A stretch of 64,000 nt of DNA from Pseudomonas huaxiensis (GCF_003231275.1 NZ_QKVL01000006.1:124001-188000), one strand, 5' to 3'; shown: positions 38,587 to 48,558, counted from the stretch's first letter. Numbers and translations are program-made. Notes: generated by a model from the letters alone, not told the origin.

Positions 38587-40769
38587 ACGCCCTGACCCTG
38601 CCGTTCCGCTGGCTGGCCTCGCTTGAGTGGCGCCGCGGATTCTTCCACTGGGCGCGCACCGACGGCGTGACCTGGGTGTACATCTTCAAGGTGCTGGTCG
38701 CCGCCTTCGCCACCCTCTGGCTGGCCATGCGCCTGGAACTGCCGCAGCCGCGCACGGCGATGATCACCGTGTTCATCGTCATGCAGCCGCAGAGCGGGCA
38801 CGTATTCGCCAAGAGCTTCTACCGGGTGCTCGGCACCCTGGCCGGCTCGGCGATGATGGTGGCGCTGATCGCGATCTTTCCGCAGAACACCGAGCTGTTT
38901 CTGCCCAGCCTGGCGGTGTGGGTCGGCCTGTGCTCGGCGGGGGCGATGCGCTACCGCACCTTCCGTGCCTACGGCTTCGTCCTCGCCGGCTACACCGCCG
39001 CGATGATCGGTCTGCCGATCCTCGACCAGCCGCAGCAAGCCTTCATGGCTGCGGTCTGGCGGGTATTGGAAATCGGCCTGGGGATCTTCATTTCGACCCT
39101 GGTCAGCGCCGCGATCCTGCCGCAATCGGCCAGCGCCGCGATGCGCAACGCCTTGTATCAGCGCTTTGGCGTGTTCGCCGGCGTGGTGGTGGAAGGGCTG
39201 CGCGGCGACAGCCAGCGTGATCGCCTGGAGAGCAGCAACGTGCGTTTCATCGCCGAAGCGGTGGGTCTGGAAAGCCTGCGCAGCGTGACCACCTTCGAAG
39301 ACCCGCACATGCGCCGCCGCAGCGGCCGGCTGGTGCGCATGAACAGCGAGTTCATGGCCATCACCACACGCTACAACGCCCTGCACCAGTTGCTCGAACG
39401 CCTGCGTTTGCGTGGACCGTTGCAGATCGTCAGCGCCATCGAACCGGGCCTGAAAACCCTCGTCGAGCTGCTCGACCCTTACGTTGGCCGTGCCCTGACC
39501 GATGCCGACGCCCTGCGCCTGACCCTCGAACTGGCTGCGTACAAAGAAGGTCTGCCGGCCCAGGTGCGCAGCCTGCGCGCGGCCTTCGAGGAAACCGGGC
39601 CGAGCGAAACCGAACTGCTGGATTTCCATACCGCCTACGAGCTGCTTTACCGCTTTGTCGACGACATGCACAGCTACGCCGAGACGCACGCCTCGCTGGC
39701 CGCGCACAACCACGAACGCGAGCAGTGGGACGAGCCCTATGTGGCGCAGACCAACTGGCTGGTGTCGGCTGCCGCCGGCGTGCGCGCGGCGGCGGTGTTG
39801 CTGCTGCTCGGCAGCTACTGGCTGGTCAGTAACTGGCCCAGCGGCGGCATGATGACCCTGATCGCGACCGTCACCGTGGGCCTCTCGGCAGCGTCGCCGA
39901 ACCCCAAGCGCATGTCGTTCCAGATGGCTTGCGGCACGCTGTTCGGCGCCTTCGTCGGCTTCTTCGAAACCTTCTTCGTGTTCCCCTGGATCGATGGCTT
40001 CCCGCTGCTGTGCATGGTGCTGGCGCCGGTCTTCGTGCTCGGCGCCTTCCTCGCCTCGCGCCCGGCCTACGCGGGTTACGGCATCGGCCTGCTGGTGTTC
40101 TTCGCCATCGGCTCGGTGCCGAACAACCTGACGGTGTACAACCCCTACACCTACATCAACGACTACATCGGCATGATCATCGGCATGCTGGTCTGCGCCG
40201 CCGCCGGCGCAATCATCCTGCCGCCCAACAGCCGCTGGTTGTGGAGCCGCCTGGAGCAGGACTTGCGCGAACAGGTGCTGTTCGCCATCACCGGGCGCCT
40301 GCGCGGCCTTGGCTCGGGCTTCGAAAGCCGCACCCGTGACCTGCTGCACCAGGCCTATGGCCTGGCGGTGGGTCAGCCGCTGGTGCAGAGCCGCTTGTTG
40401 CGCTGGATGTTCGTAGTGCTGGAAGTCGGTCACGCGATCATCGAGCTGCGCAAGGAACAGGCGATCCTGCCGGTGCACCCGAGCTACGCCGAGTCGCAGC
40501 CGTGGCGCCAGGCGATCCGGGTCATGGGCCGGGCGCTGGCGCGGCTGTTCCTGCAACCGACGGCGAGCAACCACGAGCGCGCGCTGATCGCCGTGGACCA
40601 CGCCATCAGCCGCGTGCAGGCCACCGACGAACCGTTCGCCCGCCACTTCGATACCTCGGCGCTGCGCCGGGTGCAGAGCTACCTGCACTTCATCCGGACC
40701 TCACTGCTCGACCCTCAATCGCCGCTGGCCGAGCTCGGCCCGTCGCAAGGACTGCCCCATGCTCCGTGA
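38583..40769 (+). CDS. FUSC/AaeB-like inner-membrane efflux protein
   Basis: A 728-residue membrane protein with two blocks of about five to six hydrophobic segments (about residues 25-185 and 400-540), separated by a long helical cytoplasmic domain. This is the FUSC layout of the aromatic-acid exporters AaeB and YccS. The sequence MITVFIVMQPQSGHVFAKSF is characteristic of the family. It works with the channel upstream and the DUF1656 and HlyD proteins downstream. Confidence 0.9.
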   Translation: MNALTLPFRWLASLEWRRGFFHWARTDGVTWVYIFKVLVAAFATLWLAMRLELPQPRTAMITVFIVMQPQSGHVFAKSFYRVLGTLAGSAMMVALIAIFPQNTELFLPSLAVWVGLCSAGAMRYRTFRAYGFVLAGYTAAMIGLPILDQPQQAFMAAVWRVLEIGLGIFISTLVSAAILPQSASAAMRNALYQRFGVFAGVVVEGLRGDSQRDRLESSNVRFIAEAVGLESLRSVTTFEDPHMRRRSGRLVRMNSEFMAITTRYNALHQLLERLRLRGPLQIVSAIEPGLKTLVELLDPYVGRALTDADALRLTLELAAYKEGLPAQVRSLRAAFEETGPSETELLDFHTAYELLYRFVDDMHSYAETHASLAAHNHEREQWDEPYVAQTNWLVSAAAGVRAAAVLLLLGSYWLVSNWPSGGMMTLIATVTVGLSAASPNPKRMSFQMACGTLFGAFVGFFETFFVFPWIDGFPLLCMVLAPVFVLGAFLASRPAYAGYGIGLLVFFAIGSVPNNLTVYNPYTYINDYIGMIIGMLVCAAAGAIILPPNSRWLWSRLEQDLREQVLFAITGRLRGLGSGFESRTRDLLHQAYGLAVGQPLVQSRLLRWMFVVLEVGHAIIELRKEQAILPVHPSYAESQPWRQAIRVMGRALARLFLQPTASNHERALIAVDHAISRVQATDEPFARHFDTSALRRVQSYLHFIRTSLLDPQSPLAELGPSQGLPHAP

Positions 40770-40959
40770 AATCGCCTTCCATGGCCTTTACATGCCGACC
40801 GTGACCCTGATGTTCCTGTTCGCAGCCGTCCTGGCCTGGGGGCTGGACCGCTTTATCGCGAGCGTCGATGGCTACCGTTTTTTCTGGCACCCGGCGCTGC
40901 TGCGCCTGTGCCTGTTCATCTGCCTGTTTGGCGCCATGGCGCTGACCGTTTACCGTTGA
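40759..40959 (+). CDS. DUF1656-family small inner-membrane protein
   Basis: A 66-residue protein with two membrane segments (about residues 12-33 and 44-63) starting MLREIAFHGLYMPTVTLMFL. The DUF1656 family is the small third membrane component found between FUSC and HlyD genes (AaeX-like). It overlaps the FUSC gene by 11 nt. Confidence 0.88.
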   Translation: MLREIAFHGLYMPTVTLMFLFAAVLAWGLDRFIASVDGYRFFWHPALLRLCLFICLFGAMALTVYR

Positions 40960-40969
40960 GAGCCCGTCG

Positions 40970-41821
40970 ATGAAGAAGTTTTTCAGCCTGATCGCCACCT
41001 TGCTCGTGCTGCTTGCCGCCGTGGCCATCGGCCGGCAGCTCTGGGTGAGCTACATGACCACACCCTGGACCCGCGACGGCCGGGTGCGCGCTGACATCAT
41101 CAACGTCGCCGCCGACGTGCCGGGCTACGTGGTGGACGTGCCGGTGAAGGACAACCAGTTGGTGAAAAAGGGCGACGTACTGCTGCGCATCGACCCGGAG
41201 CACTACGAAGTTGCGGTGCGCCAGGCCGAAGCACTGGTGGCTTCGCGCAAGGCCACCTGGGAAATGCGCAAGGTCAACGCCAGCCGCCGTGCCGACATGG
41301 ACAACCTGGTGATCTCCAAAGAAAACCGCGACGACGCCAGCAACATTGCCAACGCCGCCCAGGCGGATTACCAGCAGGCCCAGGCCCAACTGGCGGCTGC
41401 GCAACTCGACCTCAAGCGCACCACGATCCTTGCCACGGTCGACGGCTACGTCACCAACCTCAACGTCCACCGCGGCGACTACGCCCGTACCGGCGAAGCG
41501 AAAATGGCGGTGGTCGACAGCAACTCGTTCTGGGTTTACGGCTTCTTCGAAGAAACCAAACTGCCCCATGTGAAAGTGGGCGCCGAAGCCGAGTTGCAGA
41601 TGATGAGCGGCGAAGTGCTCAAGGGCCATGTGGAGAGCATCTCCCGCGGCATCTACGACCGCGACAACCCCGAGAGCCGCGAACTGATCGCTGATGTGAA
41701 CCCGACCTTCAACTGGGTGCGCCTGGCGCAGCGGGTGCCGGTGCGGATTCATATCGATGAAGTGCCGGACGGGTTTTTGTTGGCGGCGGGGACTACTTGT
41801 ACGGTGGTGGTGAAGCCTTGA
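40970..41821 (+). CDS. HlyD-family periplasmic adaptor (AaeA-like)
   Basis: A 283-residue membrane-fusion protein. The N-terminal anchor is residues 5-25 (LIATLLVLLAAVAIG), then the biotinyl-lipoyl-like half VRADIINVAADVPGYVVDVP, a coiled-coil hairpin about 85-145, and the beta-barrel part (FWVYGFFEETKLPHVKVGA). It completes the pump channel-FUSC-DUF1656-HlyD. A REP pair follows 8 bp after the stop. Confidence 0.92.
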   Translation: MKKFFSLIATLLVLLAAVAIGRQLWVSYMTTPWTRDGRVRADIINVAADVPGYVVDVPVKDNQLVKKGDVLLRIDPEHYEVAVRQAEALVASRKATWEMRKVNASRRADMDNLVISKENRDDASNIANAAQADYQQAQAQLAAAQLDLKRTTILATVDGYVTNLNVHRGDYARTGEAKMAVVDSNSFWVYGFFEETKLPHVKVGAEAELQMMSGEVLKGHVESISRGIYDRDNPESRELIADVNPTFNWVRLAQRVPVRIHIDEVPDGFLLAAGTTCTVVVKP

Positions 41822-41829
41822 TTGAGCGC

Positions 41830-41945
41830 ATCGCTGGCAAGCCAGCTCCCACAGGTTGTGGTGTACACCATTCCCTGTGGGAGCCGGCTTGCCGGCGATG
41901 CGCCGCGTGAGCGGCGCTCGATCTCAAGAGCACTGAAGATCTATC
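41830..41945. repeat. inverted REP pair with composite flank
   Basis: Left arm 41830-41852, right arm GTGGGAGCCGGCTTGCCGGCGAT 41877-41899. The right side continues into GCGGCGCTCGATCTCAAGAG (41911-41930), the same flank seen in the 32.5-kb palindrome. It lies between convergent genes. Confidence 0.88.
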
Positions 41946-41955
41946 GACAGGCCCC

Positions 41956-42405
41956 TCAGCCAGCAACCCCCACCAACACCGGACACCCCACCCGGTCAAT
42001 CACCTTCCCGCTAACCGACGGATCCAGCAACCTCCCCAGCCGCGACAGATGCCGGTGCCCCATGACGATCAGCTCGCACTCCAGCGCCTTGGCCTGGTCG
42101 ACAATCGCCGCCACCGGCTCGGCCGCCACAACGCTGCCGTCACAGGTGAACCCGCTTTCGCGCAGAACCGCCACCGCGTCTTGTACCGCTCGCTCAGCCT
42201 GCTGCTGCTCTTCGCAGGCGGCGGGGTATTCCTCTTCTTCGCCGCGGGTGTAGAGCGCAGGTTGGCCGTGCACGGCGAAGGTGGCGTCGATGGCCAGCAG
42301 CACGTGCAGGTGATGCTGTTCCGGGCGGCAGTAACGGCGGGCGAGGTCGAGCAGGCTGGTGCAGGCGGGGGAGGCGTCGATGGCGATAAGTACCGGGCTG
42401 GGCAT
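41956..42405 (-). CDS. universal stress protein (UspA family)
   Basis: A 149-residue UspA-fold protein: start MPSPVLIAIDASPACTSLLD, ending with the nucleotide-site pattern IVMGHRHLSRLGRLLDPSVS and GCPVLVGVA, a G-H-R-x(n)-G-S-V variant of the ATP-binding motif. AAGGA lies 7 nt before ATG 42405, which I prefer over the upstream in-frame start at 42489. It is divergent from the LysR gene. Stress role by family only. Confidence 0.88.
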   Translation of the reverse strand: MPSPVLIAIDASPACTSLLDLARRYCRPEQHHLHVLLAIDATFAVHGQPALYTRGEEEEYPAACEEQQQAERAVQDAVAVLRESGFTCDGSVVAAEPVAAIVDQAKALECELIVMGHRHLSRLGRLLDPSVSGKVIDRVGCPVLVGVAG

Positions 42406-42557
42406 GCGGGTTCCTTGGCTGGGGCGGAGACAGGGCATTTTCGGCCGCCAAGGGCGCCCGGATAAATGGCCCGGCGTGCACTGGATCATTGCACCAGACG
42501 CAATCCATCGAGCTGCTAATATCGCGTTTCCATCACGTCACCCCACGGAGCCCGGCC

Positions 42558-43463
42558 ATGCAACTCCCGGACATGAACCTGCTTGTCGCCCTCGATGCTC
42601 TGCTGGACGAGGGCAGTGTGGTCGGCGCGGCCCAGCGCATGAACCTGAGTCCCGCAGCCATGAGCCGGACCCTCAGCCGCATCCGCGAAGCGCTGGGTGA
42701 TCCGATTCTGGTCCGCGCCGGCCGCGGCCTGGTGCCGACGCCGCGGGCGCTGGCGCTGCAGGAGCAGGTGCGGGTGCTGGTGGAGCAGGCCGGGCAGGTG
42801 TTTCGGGGCGGCGATGAGGTGGATCTGCCGAACCTCGACCGGGCCTTCAATATCCGCACCAACGACCTGTTCATCGCCCTCTATGGCGCGCAGTTGCTGC
42901 GCAAGATGCACGAGCAGGCACCGCGCACGGTGCTGCGCTTCGTCCCGGAAACCGGCGGCGATGACGATGTGGTGCTGCGCGACGGGCGCACCGACCTGAT
43001 CATCAGTTCGAGCATCGACCTCGGCCCGGAGATCAAGGTGCAGAGCCTGTTCCATACCGTCTATGTCGGACTGGTGCGCCGCGATCACCCGATCTTCGAC
43101 AGTGAGATCACGCCGGAGAGTTTTGCAGCTTATCCACAGATCAGCGTGTCGCGGCGCGGGCGGGCCAACGGGCCGATCGATGTCGAGCTGGCCAACTTCA
43201 AGGTGCAGCGGCGGGTGGCACTGATCACGCCGAGTTTTCACTCGGCGATGTTCTCGCTACCGGCGTCGGACCTGATCCTGCCGATGCCGGCGAACATCCT
43301 CAACAGCGTCGCCCGGCTCGGCCTGCCGTTGCGTTCGTTCGAGATTCCACTGCCGATGGAACGGGTGACGGTGATGCAAGCCTGGCACCCGCGTTTCCAC
43401 AACGATCCGGCGCACCGCTGGCTGCGCCAGACCCTGAAAACCTGCTGCAGCGTCGACCCATGA
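42558..43463 (+). CDS. LysR-family regulator of the MFS efflux operon
   Basis: A 301-residue LysR protein. The HTH covers LLVALDALLDEGSVVGAAQRMNL in part, then PAAMSRTLSRIREALGDPIL. The effector domain resembles the PcpR/NahR-like branch (LRDGRTDLIISSSIDLGPEI). ATG 42558 follows GGAG by 7 nt. It reads toward and lies 109 bp before the MFS-HlyD-OMF-SDR genes on the same strand, and probably regulates them. Confidence 0.88.
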   Translation: MQLPDMNLLVALDALLDEGSVVGAAQRMNLSPAAMSRTLSRIREALGDPILVRAGRGLVPTPRALALQEQVRVLVEQAGQVFRGGDEVDLPNLDRAFNIRTNDLFIALYGAQLLRKMHEQAPRTVLRFVPETGGDDDVVLRDGRTDLIISSSIDLGPEIKVQSLFHTVYVGLVRRDHPIFDSEITPESFAAYPQISVSRRGRANGPIDVELANFKVQRRVALITPSFHSAMFSLPASDLILPMPANILNSVARLGLPLRSFEIPLPMERVTVMQAWHPRFHNDPAHRWLRQTLKTCCSVDP

Positions 43464-43572
43464 CCAGTCGATTGCGTTTGGTGCAACTGTAAACTGTTGA
43501 GAAGTCAGTTTTCGTAAGCATTCAGTGTTTCTAGACTCGCTCCAGTCAATTTGTTGCTGGAGATTTCTACTG

Positions 43573-45114
43573 ATGACGTCCCTCACCGCGCCCCTTGCTG
43601 CGCCTGCCGCTGCCCCCGTGGCGGCCGCTCCCGCGCAACAGGCATTCGGCCTGCGGGTAGTGGTCGGGCTGTTCGGCGTGTTGCTGGCGGTGCTCTGCGC
43701 CGGGCTCAACGAGATGGTCACCAAGATCTCGCTGGGTGATATTCGCGGCGCCATGGGCATCGGCGCCGACGAAGGCGCCTGGCTGGTGGCGGTGTATGCC
43801 GCCGCGTCGGTCTCGGCGATGGCGTTCTCGCCATGGCTGGCGGCGACCTTTTCCCTGCGCCGCTTCACCCTCTGCGCGGTCGGCCTGTTCGCCGTGCTCG
43901 GGCTGGTGCAGCCCTATGCGCCAGACCTGCACAGCCTGATGCTGCTGCGAATACTCCAGGGCCTGGCCTCCGGCGCACTGCCGCCGATGCTGATGAGCGT
44001 GGCGCTGCGCTTCCTGCCGCCGGGCATCAAGGTCTACGGCCTGGCCTGCTACGCCCTGACCGCCACCTTCGGCCCCAACCTGGGCACGCCGCTGGCCGGC
44101 TTGTGGACTGAATACGTCGGCTGGCAATGGTCGTTCTGGCAAATCATCCTGCCCTCGGCGCTGGCGATGTTCTGCGTCGGCTGGGGCCTGCCGCAAGACC
44201 CGCTGCGCCTGGAACGCTTCCGCCAACTCGACTGGCGCGGTGTGCTGCTCGGCCTGCCGGCGATCAGCTCGCTGGTGCTCGGCCTGAGTCTGGGTGACCG
44301 CTGGGGCTGGTTCGATTCGACGCTGATCTGCTGGCTGCTGGGCGGTGGCCTGCTGTTGCTGGTGCTGTTCATGTTCAACGAATGGTCCGAGCCGCTGCCG
44401 TTCTTCCAGTTGCGCATGCTCGGCCGGCGTAACCTCAGCTTCGCCCTGGTGACCCTGGCCGGTGTGCTGGTGGTGCTGTCGGCGGTGATCAGCATTCCGT
44501 CCGCGTACCTGGCGCAGATCCAGGGTTACCGCCCGGCCCAGACCAGCCCGCTGATGTTGCTGGTGGCGATGCCGCAACTGATCTCGCTGCCGCTGGTGGC
44601 GGCGCTGTGCAACATCCGCGCGGTGGACTGCCGCTGGGTGCTGGCGGTGGGCCTGGGGATGCTGGCGCTGAGCTGTTTCGGCGGCACGCAACTGACCTCG
44701 GAATGGATTCGCGACAACTTCTACCTGCTGCAACTGTTGCAGGTGTTTGGCCAGCCGATGGCGGTGTTGCCGCTGCTGATGCTCGCGACCAACGGCATGA
44801 GCCCGCAAGAAGGCCCGTTCGCCTCGGCTTGGTTCAACACAGTCAAAGGCCTCTCGGCGGTGGTTGCTGGGGGCTTGCTGGATGCCCTCGGCACCCTGCG
44901 CCGGCATTTCCATTCCAACCACCTCACCGACAGCCTGGGCAACGCGCCCTTGCTCGACGACAGCGCTGCCAACCTGGCCCGGCGCATCCATGAACAGGCG
45001 CTGGTGCTGGCTTCGGCCGACCTCTATCTGGTTGTGGCGTGCATCGCCGTGGCGCTGATCTGCCTGATTCCTTTCGTGCCTGTCCGGGTCTATCCACCGC
45101 GTGCGGTGGCCTGA
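43573..45114 (+). CDS. DHA2-type MFS drug/metabolite exporter (EmrB-like)
   Basis: A 513-residue major facilitator with 12-14 hydrophobic segments. The start is ATG 43573 (GGAG 10 nt upstream); a GTG at 43525 is an alternative. The residues GADEGAWLVAVYAAASVSAM and LRILQGLASGALPPMLMSV match the DHA2 antiporter signature region. It is followed by adaptor and channel genes, so it acts as a tripartite EmrAB-TolC-like pump. Confidence 0.9.
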   Translation: MTSLTAPLAAPAAAPVAAAPAQQAFGLRVVVGLFGVLLAVLCAGLNEMVTKISLGDIRGAMGIGADEGAWLVAVYAAASVSAMAFSPWLAATFSLRRFTLCAVGLFAVLGLVQPYAPDLHSLMLLRILQGLASGALPPMLMSVALRFLPPGIKVYGLACYALTATFGPNLGTPLAGLWTEYVGWQWSFWQIILPSALAMFCVGWGLPQDPLRLERFRQLDWRGVLLGLPAISSLVLGLSLGDRWGWFDSTLICWLLGGGLLLLVLFMFNEWSEPLPFFQLRMLGRRNLSFALVTLAGVLVVLSAVISIPSAYLAQIQGYRPAQTSPLMLLVAMPQLISLPLVAALCNIRAVDCRWVLAVGLGMLALSCFGGTQLTSEWIRDNFYLLQLLQVFGQPMAVLPLLMLATNGMSPQEGPFASAWFNTVKGLSAVVAGGLLDALGTLRRHFHSNHLTDSLGNAPLLDDSAANLARRIHEQALVLASADLYLVVACIAVALICLIPFVPVRVYPPRAVA

Positions 45115-45141
45115 GCCTGGATGAATTAGAGACTTGCCGAC

Positions 45142-46203
45142 ATGACTAACACACGCAAAAACATCCTTATCGGCTCGGTGCTTGCCATTGCCGTTCTCGC
45201 CGCCATCGGCGGCCCGCACCTGCTGGGCAGCGACCACCGCCAGCGCACCAACGATGCCTACGTCAGCGCCGACTACACCGTGGTCGCGCCGAAGGTGGCG
45301 GGTTTCATCAAAGAGGTGCGGGTGGAAGACAACCAGCAGGTGCGCGCCGGGCAGTTGCTGGCGACCCTCGATGATCGCGATTACCAGGCCGCGCTGGACG
45401 CCGCCCAGGCCCAGTTGCTGGTGGCCCGCGCGCAGAGTGCCGATGCCCGCGCTACCCTTGAGCGCCAGGCCGCGCTGATCGCCCAGGCCGACGCTGCGCT
45501 CAAGGCCGCGCAGGCCGAAACGGCCTTCGCCAACCATGAAGTGACGCGCTACAGCCGCCTCGCCGAGCAGGGCGCAGGTACCGTGCAGAACGCCCAACAG
45601 GCGCGCAGCCGGGTCGATCAGGCCAGCGCTCGCCAGGCCAACGCCCAGGCCGCGCTACTGGCGACGCGCAAGCAGGTGGACATCCTCCAAGCCCAGGTCG
45701 CCAGTGCCGATGGCCAACTCAAACGCGCCGATGCCGGGGTGGAAAAAGCCCACCTGGACCTGTCCTACACGCGCATCGTCGCGCCGGTGGACGGCATGGT
45801 CGGCGAGCGCGCCTTGCGCGTCGGCGCCTACGTCAATCCGGGGGCGCGGCTGCTGTCGGTGGTGCCGCTGACCGAGGCCTACGTGGTCGGCAACTTTCAG
45901 GAAACTCAACTGACCCACGTGCAGCCCGGCCAGCCGGTGAGCATCAGCGTCGATACCTTCTCCGGCGAAACCCTGCGCGGCCATGTGCAGAGCATCGCCC
46001 CGGCCACCGGCGTGACCTTCGCCGCAGTCAAACCGGACAACGCCACCGGCAACTTCACCAAGGTGGTCCAGCGGATTCCGGTGAAGATCGTCTTCGACGC
46101 CGATCAGCCGCTGCTGGAGCGCTTGCGCGTTGGCATGTCGGTGGAGGCGACCATCGATACCCAGGGCGACACCCTCGGCGGCAAGGAGGTCAGCGCCCGA
46201 TGA
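45142..46203 (+). CDS. HlyD-family membrane-fusion protein (EmrA-like)
   Basis: A 353-residue adaptor with an N-terminal membrane anchor (residues 8-27), a lipoyl-like half (YTVVAPKVAGFIKEVRVEDN), a long Ala/Gln-rich coiled-coil hairpin (about 95-200) and a beta-barrel domain (YVVGNFQETQLTHVQPGQP). It follows the MFS gene by 27 nt and overlaps the channel gene by 4 nt. Confidence 0.92.
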   Translation: MTNTRKNILIGSVLAIAVLAAIGGPHLLGSDHRQRTNDAYVSADYTVVAPKVAGFIKEVRVEDNQQVRAGQLLATLDDRDYQAALDAAQAQLLVARAQSADARATLERQAALIAQADAALKAAQAETAFANHEVTRYSRLAEQGAGTVQNAQQARSRVDQASARQANAQAALLATRKQVDILQAQVASADGQLKRADAGVEKAHLDLSYTRIVAPVDGMVGERALRVGAYVNPGARLLSVVPLTEAYVVGNFQETQLTHVQPGQPVSISVDTFSGETLRGHVQSIAPATGVTFAAVKPDNATGNFTKVVQRIPVKIVFDADQPLLERLRVGMSVEATIDTQGDTLGGKEVSAR

Positions 46204-47642
46204 ATGCCGTCTTTCGTGTAAGCCCGTTGCTGCTCGGCCTGGTGTTGGCCGGCTGCAGCCTTGGCCCGGATTTCCAACGTCCCGACAGCCACGCGCCGAC
46301 TGATTGGGCGCCGTTGCAGGGCGACGTTGCGGCGAGCCAGCCGCAGGCCGAGCCGTTGGAACTGCGTTGGTGGGAAAGTTTTCATGACGCCCGGCTCAGC
46401 GGGTTGATCCAGCGTGTTGCCGACAACAACCTCGACCTGCGCATGGCCAGTGCCCGGCTGCTGCAAAGCCGGGCACTGCGCAGCAGCATCGCCGCCGACG
46501 AGACGCCGTCGGTCGGCCTGAATGCCGGTTACAGCCGCGCCCGCAACAGCGCCGAAGGCCTCAGCGACCCGTCCGGCAATTCCGGCAAGGCCGCCTACAA
46601 CCTGTGGCAGGGCGATCTGGTGGCGGGGTGGGAGCTCGACCTCTGGGGGCGTGTGCGGCGTCAGGTCGAAGCCGCCGACGCCACGGTGCAAGTGGCGGAA
46701 AACGACCGTCGCGGCGTACTGCTGGCACTGCTGGCGGAAACCGCCGGCGACTACATCCAGTTGCGTGCCGTGCAGCACACCTTGGCGGTGACCCGCGACA
46801 ACCTCGAGGTGGCCCGGCACAGCCTCAAGCTGTCCCGTGATCGCCAGGACCAGGGCGTCGCCACCCGTCTTGATGTCGCCCAGGCCAGCGCCCAAGTGGC
46901 GTCCATCGAGGCGCGCCTGCCGAGCCTGGAAGCGCGACAGGCTGACCTGATCAACGCCCTCAGCCTGCTCGCCGCCGAGCCTCCGCGCAGCCTGCAAAGC
47001 GACTTGCTGGAAGCCACCGAACTGCCGGCGCCGCAACAACGCTTCGCCATCGGTGTGCCGTCGGAACTGGCCGAGCGCCGACCGGATATCCGTCAGGCCG
47101 AGGCCCGGCTGCATGCCGCCACCGCCAGCATTGGCGTGGCCAAGGCGGACTTCTATCCGAGTATCCGCCTGTCCGGAAATCTTGGTTTCCAGGCCCTGCA
47201 ACTGAGCGATTTCGGCGCCTGGGATTCGCGTCGGTTCGCTATCGGCCCGCAGCTTTCCCTGCCGATTTTCGAGGGTGGGCGCTTGCAGGGCACCCTCGAA
47301 TTGCGCGAGGCCCAGCAACAGGAAGCGGCGCTGAATTACCGTCAGGTGGTGCTGCGTGCCTGGCACGAAATCGACGATGTGCTACGCCTGTACAACGCCA
47401 GTCAATTGCGCCGCGATCATCTCGCCGAAGCGGTGCGGCAGAACCGCATCGCCCTGGAAACCGCCCAGCGCCAGTACGTCGAAGGCGCGGTGGACTTCCT
47501 CAATGTGCTCAGCGTGCAAGGGGCGTTGCTGGCCAGTGAAGAACAATGGATCGACAGCTCGGCGGCGGTGTCACAGGCCCTGGTGGGGTTGTACAAGGCG
47601 CTGGGCGGGGGCTGGCAGGCATTTGACGTTGCCAGTAACTGA
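46200..47642 (+). CDS. outer-membrane efflux lipoprotein (NodT/OprM family)
   Basis: A 480-residue channel. Signal with lipobox L-A-G-C at residues 16-19 (LLLGLVLAGCSLGPDFQRP), then two OEP repeats (WELDLWGRVRRQVEAADATV; FYPSIRLSGNLGFQ). It supplies the outer-membrane duct of the MFS pump. The SDR gene follows 28 bp later. Confidence 0.92.
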   Translation: MNAVFRVSPLLLGLVLAGCSLGPDFQRPDSHAPTDWAPLQGDVAASQPQAEPLELRWWESFHDARLSGLIQRVADNNLDLRMASARLLQSRALRSSIAADETPSVGLNAGYSRARNSAEGLSDPSGNSGKAAYNLWQGDLVAGWELDLWGRVRRQVEAADATVQVAENDRRGVLLALLAETAGDYIQLRAVQHTLAVTRDNLEVARHSLKLSRDRQDQGVATRLDVAQASAQVASIEARLPSLEARQADLINALSLLAAEPPRSLQSDLLEATELPAPQQRFAIGVPSELAERRPDIRQAEARLHAATASIGVAKADFYPSIRLSGNLGFQALQLSDFGAWDSRRFAIGPQLSLPIFEGGRLQGTLELREAQQQEAALNYRQVVLRAWHEIDDVLRLYNASQLRRDHLAEAVRQNRIALETAQRQYVEGAVDFLNVLSVQGALLASEEQWIDSSAAVSQALVGLYKALGGGWQAFDVASN

Positions 47643-47670
47643 AGATTGATAACGGTAGGAGCAAGCTCGA

Positions 47671-48465
47671 ATGCATATTTCCCTGAACGGTAAACGCGCC
47701 ATCGTCAGCGGTTCCACCGCCGGTATCGGCCTGGCGATCGCCATCGGCCTGGCCGAGGCGGGCGCCGAAGTGGTGCTCAACGGCCGCACCCAGGCGCGGG
47801 TCGACCAGGCCCTCAAGCAGGTTCGCGAACGGGTGCCGGCGGCGCGGATCATCGGCATTGCCGCTGACCTGGGCACGGTGGATGGCGCTCGCGTGCTGTT
47901 CGAGCAGGTGCCGCAGACCGACATCCTGGTCAACAACCTGGGCATCTTCGAACCCAAGGGCTTCTTTGAGATCAGCGACGACGACTGGCAGCGCTTCTTC
48001 GACGTCAATGTCATGAGCGCGGTGCGCCTGTCGCGGCATTACGCGCCGGGGATGGCCGAGCGCAACTGGGGACGGGTGCTGTTCCTGTCCAGCGAGTCGG
48101 CGCTGGAAATTCCTACCGAGATGGTTCACTACGGCACCACCAAGACGGCGCTGCTGGCGATTTCCCGCGGACTGGCGGAAACCCTGGCTGGCACAGGGGT
48201 GACGGTCAACGCGGTGTTGCCGGGGCCGACCCGCTCGGAAGGTGTGGGTGATTTCTTCGCTGAAATGGCGAAAGAGCAGGGCGTGTCGGTGCAGGAGATG
48301 GAAGCCAACTTCATCGCCGAACACCGGCCCAGCTCGATCATCCAGCGTCTGGCGACGGTGGAAGAAGTGGCGAATCTGGTGGTGTACCTGTCGTCGCGCC
48401 AGGCCAGTGCGACCACCGGTGCAGCGATGCGGGTGGATGGTGGGGTGGTGCGGGCGATTGCTTGA
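47671..48465 (+). CDS. SDR oxidoreductase at the end of the efflux operon
   Basis: A 264-residue short-chain dehydrogenase. TGxxxGIG appears as SGSTAGIGLAIA near residue 13, NNLG replaces the usual NNAG, and the catalytic Ser, Tyr and Lys are in LSSESALEIPTEMVHYGTTK. The 28-bp gap to the channel gene suggests co-transcription. It may modify a compound related to the exported one; this is inference. Confidence 0.87.
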   Translation: MHISLNGKRAIVSGSTAGIGLAIAIGLAEAGAEVVLNGRTQARVDQALKQVRERVPAARIIGIAADLGTVDGARVLFEQVPQTDILVNNLGIFEPKGFFEISDDDWQRFFDVNVMSAVRLSRHYAPGMAERNWGRVLFLSSESALEIPTEMVHYGTTKTALLAISRGLAETLAGTGVTVNAVLPGPTRSEGVGDFFAEMAKEQGVSVQEMEANFIAEHRPSSIIQRLATVEEVANLVVYLSSRQASATTGAAMRVDGGVVRAIA

Positions 48466-48490
48466 TTGATGGGGTGGTTTTCAGGGCCTC

Positions 48491-48558
48491 ATCGCTGGCA
48501 AGCCAGCTCCCACAGGGTAGGTGCATGCAGTCCATGTGGGAGCTGGCTTGCCAGCGAT
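48491..48558. repeat. inverted REP pair (REPIN-like)
   Basis: Arms at 48491-48513 and 48536-48558, with GGGCCTC and GAGGCCC outside them extending the symmetry. It lies between convergent SDR genes. Confidence 0.9.
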
